Below are positions 59,283 through 64,000 of a DNA stretch of 64,000 nucleotides, in pieces (the first letter of the stretch is position 1; each line of letters begins with the position of its first letter). Location: NCBI GenBank assembly GCA_902826615.1, contig CADEFN010000007.1, forward strand, positions 62,001 to 126,000, written 5' to 3'. The position numbers and the translations under genes were made by a program. The notes beneath the pieces are model-generated. The model was not told the origin of the DNA, ran no database searches, and worked only from the letters and a program-made list of their open reading frames with translations. The stretch is from an uncultured Gemmatimonadota bacterium. GTDB lineage: Bacteria; Gemmatimonadota; Gemmatimonadetes; Gemmatimonadales; Gemmatimonadaceae.

Positions 59283-60758
59283 TCAGCTGACTCGCCCCCG
59301 CACAAACTCGACAAAGGTGCCCACGGGGACGCCGGTCCCCCCGACGGGGATCGTGCCAAGGTCGGCTTCGGTATACGCCGTGCCAGCGACGTCCAGGTGC
59401 ACCCATGGATAATCCACAAACTCGTTCAGAAAGGCGGCCGCCGTGATTGCGCCTGCGGCACGACCACCGGTGTTCTTGATGTCGGCGACCACCGACCGGA
59501 TCAGTTCCTTGTACTCGTCGAAGAGGGGAAGTTGCCATGCCGGCTCCGATGCGCGCCGGGACGCTGCGACCACTTCGGCCACCAACGTGTCGTCATTCCC
59601 GAATGCCCCGGTAGTCGTGTGCCCCAGCGCAACCACGCAAGCGCCCGTCAGCGTCGCGGCGTCGATCACGGCCGCCGGCGAGAAGCGCTTGACCCAATGC
59701 AGCACATCGGCGAGCACGAGGCGTCCTTCCGCATCGGTGTTGATGATCTCGATGGTCTTGCCTGACGAGGCCCGCACGATGTCACCGGGCTTCACCGCCG
59801 TACCACTCGGCATGTTGGTGGTGGCACCGAAGACTCCGACAACGTTGATCGGGAGGCCCATGCGGGCAATGGCTTCCATGGCGCCAACGACCCCCGCCGC
59901 ACCGCACATGTCGAACTTCATGAACTCCATGCGCTCGGCGGGTTTGATGGAGATGCCGCCGGTGTCGAAGCAAAGCCCCTTCCCCACCAGCACGATCGGC
60001 GCCTGGTTCTTCGGCCCTTTGCGGTACTCCATGGCCACCAGCTTCGGGTCTTCGGGGGTGCCCTGTGCCACACAGAGGAACGACCCCATCCGCTCCTTTT
60101 CCATCTCTTTGCGGCCCAGCACCGTGACCTTCATCTGGTGACGGCGGCCCAGGTCGCGCGCGGTATCCGCGAGCAGGTCAGGCGTGCAGATATTGCCCGG
60201 CATGTTGGCCAGCGTACGGGCGAGCGCGTAGCCCTCGCCTAACGCGACGGCCGCTCGCACAGGCCCCTCGGCCGATTTGGTGTCATCAACCAGCAGGGTG
60301 AGCTCGGTGAGCGGAGCGCGCATATCCGACTCGGACGGCGGCGTCTTCATCGCGGTGTATTCCCAGGCGCCGTGTTGCGCGCCAATCGCGGCCTGCTCGA
60401 TCTCGCTGCTGTTCCAGCCGGCGGCAAGCACCGTCATGCTTCCCACACCCGATCGATGTGCATAACGAGCTGCAATGGCGGCGCCGCGCCGCAATGCCGT
60501 TACGCGATTGGCGGCGGCACCCATTCCCACCAGAATGATGCGCCGCGGTCCGCGTTTCCCACCGGTGACATGAAAGACCTCGTCCCGACCACCGCGAAAC
60601 TCCCGCCGATCCAGGGTGCGCTTGATCACACCGCCTAACGACTTGTCGAGTTCCTTGAGTGCGGCCGGAAGCGGCTGGCCGGCGGACATCAGGCACGCGA
60701 GGAGTGGGGTATTGGCGGTAGCCGCGCGCCCAGAGCGCGCCGAAAGGGTCAGAGTCAT
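59283..60758 (-). CDS. pepA: Leucyl aminopeptidase (M17 family)
   Basis: A cytosolic two-metal aminopeptidase. The 491 residues carry the family motifs VGKGLCFDTGGISIKPA (metal lysine and aspartate), KFDMCGAAGVVGAMEAIA and INTDAEGRLVLADVLHW. AATLTGACVVALGH and the C-terminal HLDVAGTAYTEADLG complete the set. The ATG at 60758 was taken; a GTG at 60782 is equally possible, since neither has a clear ribosome-binding site. Two TTA-GGC leucine-glycine pairs are copies of the polar octamer. Confidence 0.96.
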   Translation of the reverse strand: MTLTLSARSGRAATANTPLLACLMSAGQPLPAALKELDKSLGGVIKRTLDRREFRGGRDEVFHVTGGKRGPRRIILVGMGAAANRVTALRRGAAIAARYAHRSGVGSMTVLAAGWNSSEIEQAAIGAQHGAWEYTAMKTPPSESDMRAPLTELTLLVDDTKSAEGPVRAAVALGEGYALARTLANMPGNICTPDLLADTARDLGRRHQMKVTVLGRKEMEKERMGSFLCVAQGTPEDPKLVAMEYRKGPKNQAPIVLVGKGLCFDTGGISIKPAERMEFMKFDMCGAAGVVGAMEAIARMGLPINVVGVFGATTNMPSGTAVKPGDIVRASSGKTIEIINTDAEGRLVLADVLHWVKRFSPAAVIDAATLTGACVVALGHTTTGAFGNDDTLVAEVVAASRRASEPAWQLPLFDEYKELIRSVVADIKNTGGRAAGAITAAAFLNEFVDYPWVHLDVAGTAYTEADLGTIPVGGTGVPVGTFVEFVRGRVS

Positions 60759-60848
60759 CGTGCGTTTAGAGAGAGGGCCCACTGCGGCGGGCGGATCGGA
60801 AGCGCGTAAGTTATTGACCGGCCGTCGCTTGCCACAAGCGATGTGGTG

Positions 60849-61817
60849 TCAATCGACGCGGTCGGGAAGAGGTGCGCCCGTCACAAATGCGCCGATGTTC
60901 CGAAGAACACGTTCCCCCATGGCCACCCGGCTTTCGATGGTCGCACTTCCGAGGTGCGGCAACGTGGTCACGTTCGCCAGCGAGAGGAGCCTCGGGTTCA
61001 CCGCCGGCTCCCCCTCAAAGACATCGAGGGCGGCTCCCGCCAGCCGACCACTTCGCAACGCCTCGAGCAGCGCCGCTTCGTCGACGACATCGCCGCGCGA
61101 CGTGTTCACCAGAAAGGCGCCCGATCTCATGGACGCCAGGGTGTCGGCGTTGATGAGGTGCCGCGTGTCGGCGGTGGCCGGACAATGCAGTGTCACGAAA
61201 TCGCTTTGGCCGAGCAGCTCGCGCAACGTGGGGCACCACGTCACCGACAGCTCGCTCTCAACTTCCGGTCGGCGTGTGCGAGACCAGTAGGCCACAGACA
61301 TGCCGAAGCCCAGTCGGGCCCGACGCGCCACCGCTTCTCCGATTCGGCCGAGACCGGCAATGCCTAACGTTTTCCCACTCAGGCGAGTCCCGAGTAGGTG
61401 CGTCGGCCGCCATCCTGTCCAGAGTCCTGCGCGAAGCTCACGATCACCCTCCCACGCCCGTCGAGCGGCCGCCAGGAGCAAGAGCATGGTGAGGTCTGCG
61501 GTGTCTTCGGTGAGGACCCCGGGGGTGTTGGAGACCATCAGTCCGGCCTCGCGCGCGGCGGCGAGGTCGATGTGGTTGAGCCCAACGCCGAAATTGGCCA
61601 GGAAGCGCGCACGACGACCGGCAACCATCAGCACATCGCGCGTGAGGCGGTCGGTGAGCGTACACAGCACGATGTCGAAGCGCTGGAGCGCGTCCCGAAG
61701 TTCATCGGCATTGAATTGGTGGTCGTCGGGGTTGAGCACGGCGCCATAGTCGCGGACGAGCGCTTCCTCAATCGGTGCCGGTAGGCGACGGGTGACGATG
61801 ATGGAGGGCGATGGCAT
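60849..61817 (-). CDS. D-2-hydroxyacid dehydrogenase (NAD-dependent)
   Basis: An enzyme of the glyoxylate/hydroxypyruvate reductase or D-lactate/phosphoglycerate dehydrogenase family. The 322 residues include NFGVGLNHIDLAAAREAGL, SNTPGVLTEDTADLTMLLLLA and the NAD motif GKTLGIAGLGRIGEAVARRA. DFVTLHCPATADTRHLI, NTSRGDVVDEAALLEAL and the catalytic His in LPHLGSATIESR follow. A reading from 61949 runs through the tRNA-Leu gene and gives a false N-terminus, so I chose the ATG at 61817. The pattern best fits glyoxylate/hydroxypyruvate reductase, but the substrate is not proven. Confidence 0.93.
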   Translation of the reverse strand: MPSPSIIVTRRLPAPIEEALVRDYGAVLNPDDHQFNADELRDALQRFDIVLCTLTDRLTRDVLMVAGRRARFLANFGVGLNHIDLAAAREAGLMVSNTPGVLTEDTADLTMLLLLAAARRAWEGDRELRAGLWTGWRPTHLLGTRLSGKTLGIAGLGRIGEAVARRARLGFGMSVAYWSRTRRPEVESELSVTWCPTLRELLGQSDFVTLHCPATADTRHLINADTLASMRSGAFLVNTSRGDVVDEAALLEALRSGRLAGAALDVFEGEPAVNPRLLSLANVTTLPHLGSATIESRVAMGERVLRNIGAFVTGAPLPDRVD

Positions 61818-61871
61818 GCCGGGCGCGAGATGGGGGAACGACAACGGCGCACCGAAGTGCGCCGTTGTGAA

Positions 61872-61955
61872 TGCCCAGGACGAGGGTCGAACTCGTAAGG
61901 GCCGAAGCCCGGCGGATTTTGAGTCCGCTGCGTCTGCCAGTTCCGCCACCCGGGC
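61872..61955 (-). tRNA. tRNA-Leu (anticodon CAA)
   Basis: The 84-base minus-strand gene folds as a class II tRNA. The acceptor stem GCCCGGG pairs with CCTGGGC (one G-U). The D arm is GCGGAACTGGCAGACGC, and the anticodon stem GCGGA-loop-TCCGC has the loop CTCAAAA. A long variable arm CGGGCTTCGGCCC follows, and the T arm is ACGAG-TTCGACC-CTCGT. Discriminator A is present, and CCA is not encoded. The anticodon is at 61921-61919. Translated in one frame it yields AELADAADSKSAG, the usual false protein over tRNA-Leu. It reads UUG codons. Confidence 0.97.
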
Positions 61956-61964
61956 GTGCGGTGG

Positions 61965-61993
61965 AGGGTAGAGGCAGAGCCCCTCAACCTCAA
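61965..61993 (-). promoter_or_regulatory. Possible promoter of tRNA-Leu
   Basis: On the minus strand TTGAGG (61993-61988), 17 bases, then TACCCT (61970-61965) lie nine bases ahead of the mature tRNA 5' end. The -35 is part of a doubled TTGAGG. The -10 is a weak match, so this is tentative. Confidence 0.3.
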
Positions 61994-62002
61994 GGGGGTG
62001 AT

Positions 62003-62536
62003 TTATCCGCCTGGGGGTCTCCGGGGGCGGCGCATTCCCCGTCCCGGCCCTGGCGGGGCGTCGCCTTCGCCCTCACGCCGGGCCCGCATTTCCTCCATCT
62101 GGCGACGCAATTGCTCCTGCATGCCGAAGTACTTGGCGTGCTGCACTGGCGAGAGAAACTGCTCCAGCTCCCGGTGCTCAGCCTCGAGCAGCTCGACCCG
62201 CCGACGCTGAAGCCGCACCGCACGATTGAGGAGTGGGGCGACCACGCTATCACTCGGGCTCTCACTCTGCATGGCCTGGCGCATGCCTCGGCGCACCTCG
62301 ATCTCCTCGACAAAGAGCGCCCGGCGCTGTTCCTCAAAGCGCCCGTTGAGCTGCGTCAATCGCGCCATCTGGTCATCGTTCAGGCTGAGGCGCTCACGGA
62401 TGACGGCGGCCAGGCGATCGCGAAAACGTTTCTCGAGTGCTTGCCGGTCACCCGGCGGCCGCTGGCCGGGAGGTTGTGCCCGGCCAGTCGCAGTCGTCAG
62501 GGAAAGCAGGCAGAGAAGTGTTAGGAATTTGCGCAC
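62003..62536 (-). CDS. Periplasmic Spy/CpxP-like protein (Metal_resist type)
   Basis: A small periplasmic protein in the Spy/CpxP/ZraP/CnrX superfamily, whose members act as chaperones or stress and metal sensors. The 177 residues have a signal peptide (MRKFLTLLCLLSLTTATGRA). A helical body follows with RERLSLNDDQMARLTQLNGRFEEQRRALF, the LTxxQ-like segment, and a second helix pair around VEEIEVRRGM and ELEQFLSPVQHAKYF. The Pro/Gly/Arg-rich tail ends PRRPPGG. It starts at a GTG (62536) two bases after the anti-sigma stop. The placement after a sigma/anti-sigma pair suggests a role in the same response. Confidence 0.75.
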   Translation of the reverse strand: MRKFLTLLCLLSLTTATGRAQPPGQRPPGDRQALEKRFRDRLAAVIRERLSLNDDQMARLTQLNGRFEEQRRALFVEEIEVRRGMRQAMQSESPSDSVVAPLLNRAVRLQRRRVELLEAEHRELEQFLSPVQHAKYFGMQEQLRRQMEEMRARREGEGDAPPGPGRGMRRPRRPPGG

Positions 62537-62538
62537 GG

Positions 62539-63162
62539 TCAGGAATCTCCGGTGCCGGTCGTGATGATCCGGGCCATGGGGTTCGCCTCGGGCTCTGCGC
62601 CCGGGGTGGCCTCCAGCCGATCGAGCGCGCCGATGAGCGCTTCGAGATCCTCGTCGGCAAGATCGGTCACGCCGCCACCAGCGGTCAGAGACGCCAGACG
62701 AACAGCTGTCCCCGCAGGAGTCGGTGTCACCGCGCCAGTCGTCTCGGGAATCACGGCCACTTGCGGTGTCACGGACGTATCGACAACCAGCGAGTCAGCA
62801 GGTGTGCCCGCCCCGAAGATCCGGCGCACCCCCGGAAGCGACAAGCTGCCGAGTGCGAGCAGGGTCACGGTAGCGGCCATACGCCAGACCATCGATGGCA
62901 CCATCGAGCGACGTGACGGAGCCGAAGCAATTGGCCTCGCCGAAGGACGTGGCAGTGCGCCAACGATGGCTGCCGTGTCGATCCGGGGTGCGGGCCTCGC
63001 GTCGAGCATCTGGCGTACCTCACGCAGCAGCTCGAGTTCGGCGGCGCAATCGGCGCACGACGCGACATGGGCTTCGGTGTCGCGCCGCAGCGCGTCCGGC
63101 AAAGTCCCATGCAGCAGCTCGGGCAGCCGCTCTCGCATCTCAACGTTTGCGCAATCAGACAT
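62539..63162 (-). CDS. Zinc-finger anti-sigma factor (transmembrane)
   Basis: It probably holds the adjacent ECF sigma factor inactive at the membrane. The 207 residues have an N-terminal zf-HC2-like ZAS motif (TEAHVASCADCAAELELL, His-x3-Cys-x2-Cys). A linker follows, then one hydrophobic segment MVWRMAATVTLLALGSLSL (about 89-107) and a periplasmic part of about 95 residues without a named domain. It overlaps the sigma gene by eight bases, which supports functional coupling. Confidence 0.9.
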   Translation of the reverse strand: MSDCANVEMRERLPELLHGTLPDALRRDTEAHVASCADCAAELELLREVRQMLDARPAPRIDTAAIVGALPRPSARPIASAPSRRSMVPSMVWRMAATVTLLALGSLSLPGVRRIFGAGTPADSLVVDTSVTPQVAVIPETTGAVTPTPAGTAVRLASLTAGGGVTDLADEDLEALIGALDRLEATPGAEPEANPMARIITTGTGDS

Positions 63163-63709
63163 TCAAGGTCTCCTTCATCTGACGCAGCGCGTTGTGGTAG
63201 TGCACACGCGCCGCGCCCTCTGTTGTTCCCACCACGTCAGCAATTTCCTTGTAGGACATTCCATCGTTCACCCGCAGCACGAACACTTCCCGTTGCGTCG
63301 GAGTGAGCCGCGTCAGCGCCTGTTGCATCCGGCGTTGCGACTCCCCCGCGATCACGTCGTCCAGGGCATCGAACTCGGTAGCGGCATCACCTTCCTGCAC
63401 CTCCGTGTCTTCCCGACCCCGCTTTCTGGACCGCCGCAGGTCCGCGACCAGTCTTCGTGCAATCGTGAAAAGCCAGGTGCGAAAAGCACTCTCCCCGCGG
63501 AACGATTCCAGCGAACCGAACGCCCGTACGAACGCATCCTGCACGACATCCTCGACCCCCGCCCGCAGTCCGAGACTGCTGACATACCGCCCGACAGCGG
63601 TGGCATGTCGCTCCACCAACGATGTCGCCGCCCGCTCATCTCCCCGTTGCCACCGGGCGATGAGCTCCGTATCGGTCGCGTCTTGAAGAGTTGGGTCACC
63701 GGGCGGCAT
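63155..63709 (-). CDS. ECF sigma factor (RpoE-like)
   Basis: An extracytoplasmic-function sigma factor that directs RNA polymerase to stress genes. From the ATG at 63709 it has 184 residues. Region 2 carries VEDVVQDAFVRAFGSLESFRGESAFRTWLFTIARRLVADLRR. Region 4 has LTPTQREVFVLRVNDGMSYKEIADVVGTTEGAARVHYHNALRQMKE. The long upstream reading to 63949 overlaps the gap and the divergent gene and has no sigma homology, so it was dropped. It heads the sigma/anti-sigma/Spy-like operon. Confidence 0.94.
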   Translation of the reverse strand: MPPGDPTLQDATDTELIARWQRGDERAATSLVERHATAVGRYVSSLGLRAGVEDVVQDAFVRAFGSLESFRGESAFRTWLFTIARRLVADLRRSRKRGREDTEVQEGDAATEFDALDDVIAGESQRRMQQALTRLTPTQREVFVLRVNDGMSYKEIADVVGTTEGAARVHYHNALRQMKETLNV

Positions 63710-63851
63710 GACGATGCTGATTCGACGAAGATCCAGGCTCAACGTTAACGCCTCCCCGGCGCCATGCCTCTGGCACCTCAATTCCGGCTCGCCGATGTGA
63801 GGGGCGCGCCATAGCTTGGCGCTGGATATCCAACCGAGAGGTCCCCCCACC
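63710..63851. promoter_or_regulatory. Divergent intergenic region of the ECF operon
   Basis: These 142 bases separate the minus-strand sigma gene from the plus-strand lipoprotein-like gene and must carry at least one promoter. I see AACGTTAACG around 63742 and the palindrome TGGATATCCA around 63823-63832, but no convincing -35/-10 pair in either direction. An ECF-type promoter of the unknown cognate consensus cannot be excluded. Confidence 0.4.
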
Positions 63852-64000
63852 GTGTCCCTCCGAATCCGACTACCGCTGGCAGCGCTGGCCGCCATGGCCT
63901 GCACCGCCCCGCCGCGGCTCGCGCCCGCCGTAACAACGGCAACCTTCACCCCTGCTCCGGTTCCGATTCAGGACACGACGTCTCGGGTCCCCCTGGGAGC
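63852..64000 (+). CDS. Putative lipoprotein, N-terminal part (runs off the right edge)
   Basis: A plus-strand reading from a GTG at 63852 gives MSLRIRLPLAALAAMACTAPPR, a basic start, a hydrophobic stretch and a lipobox-like AMAC, as in lipoproteins. A Pro/Thr-rich segment (TPAPVPIQDTTSRVPLG) runs to the window end. A GAGAGG lies ten bases upstream. It is the only plus-strand gene I can propose and is divergent from the sigma operon, so it might be a target of that sigma factor. The product is unknown and the call is tentative. Confidence 0.5.
   Translation, partial: MSLRIRLPLAALAAMACTAPPRLAPAVTTATFTPAPVPIQDTTSRVPLG

Overview
The window is a high-GC bacterial chromosome segment packed with core metabolic genes. 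The organism has an LPS outer membrane (kdsB, a TonB-plug outer-membrane protein). Its respiratory chain appears to be menaquinone-based, with mqnA/E/C of the futalosine pathway, a 14-gene complex I and a type-B succinate dehydrogenase. This combination and the gene order suggest Gemmatimonadota. That assignment is an inference from memory of family distributions, not a database result.

Layout: all but one of the protein genes I can support, and the one tRNA gene, lie on the minus strand, so transcription runs from high to low coordinates. Only a partial lipoprotein-like gene at the right edge is on the plus strand. From right to left: an ECF sigma factor, anti-sigma factor and Spy/CpxP-like protein (63.7-62.0 kb); tRNA-Leu(CAA); a D-2-hydroxyacid dehydrogenase, leucyl aminopeptidase and plug-domain receptor (61.8-57.2 kb); yicC-gmk-rpoZ-coaBC-udg-dnaB-radA-ispD-tsaC-phosphatase-aroE-comF (57.1-46.7 kb); gap-pgk-tpiA-secG-carA (46.7-42.1 kb); an HU gene with its own promoter and terminator; moaD-E-A; mdh-sdhCAB and an acyl-ACP desaturase (39.8-34.3 kb); nuoA-N (34.0-19.6 kb) behind a clear sigma70-type promoter; a phosphohexomutase and a UPF0182 membrane protein; sucCD and ndk; the yceD-rpmF-plsX-fabH-fabD-fabG-acpP-fabF fatty-acid cluster running on into mqnE-mqnA-mqnC; then ispF-dedA-xer-kdsB-pyrG.

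The genes work together as central metabolism. gap/pgk/tpiA feed glycolysis. sucCD, sdhCAB and mdh are TCA steps that deliver electrons, together with NADH through Nuo, to menaquinone made by the Mqn enzymes. The fab cluster and the desaturase make membrane acyl chains. Many neighbouring genes share the stop/start overlap UGAUG or AUGA, which points to translational coupling.

I found no CRISPR array, prophage, insertion sequence or accessory island, and no obviously new multigene system. The most interesting unexplained signals lie at DNA level. They are a polar octamer (GCCTAACG read on the plus strand) that accounts for most TTA leucine codons; two diverged copies of a dispersed palindromic element, one embedded in frame in a uracil-DNA glycosylase gene next to a G10 run; a perfect inverted repeat spanning the -10 box and start codon of the fatty-acid cluster; and a hairpin that pairs the putative ribosome-binding site of secG.
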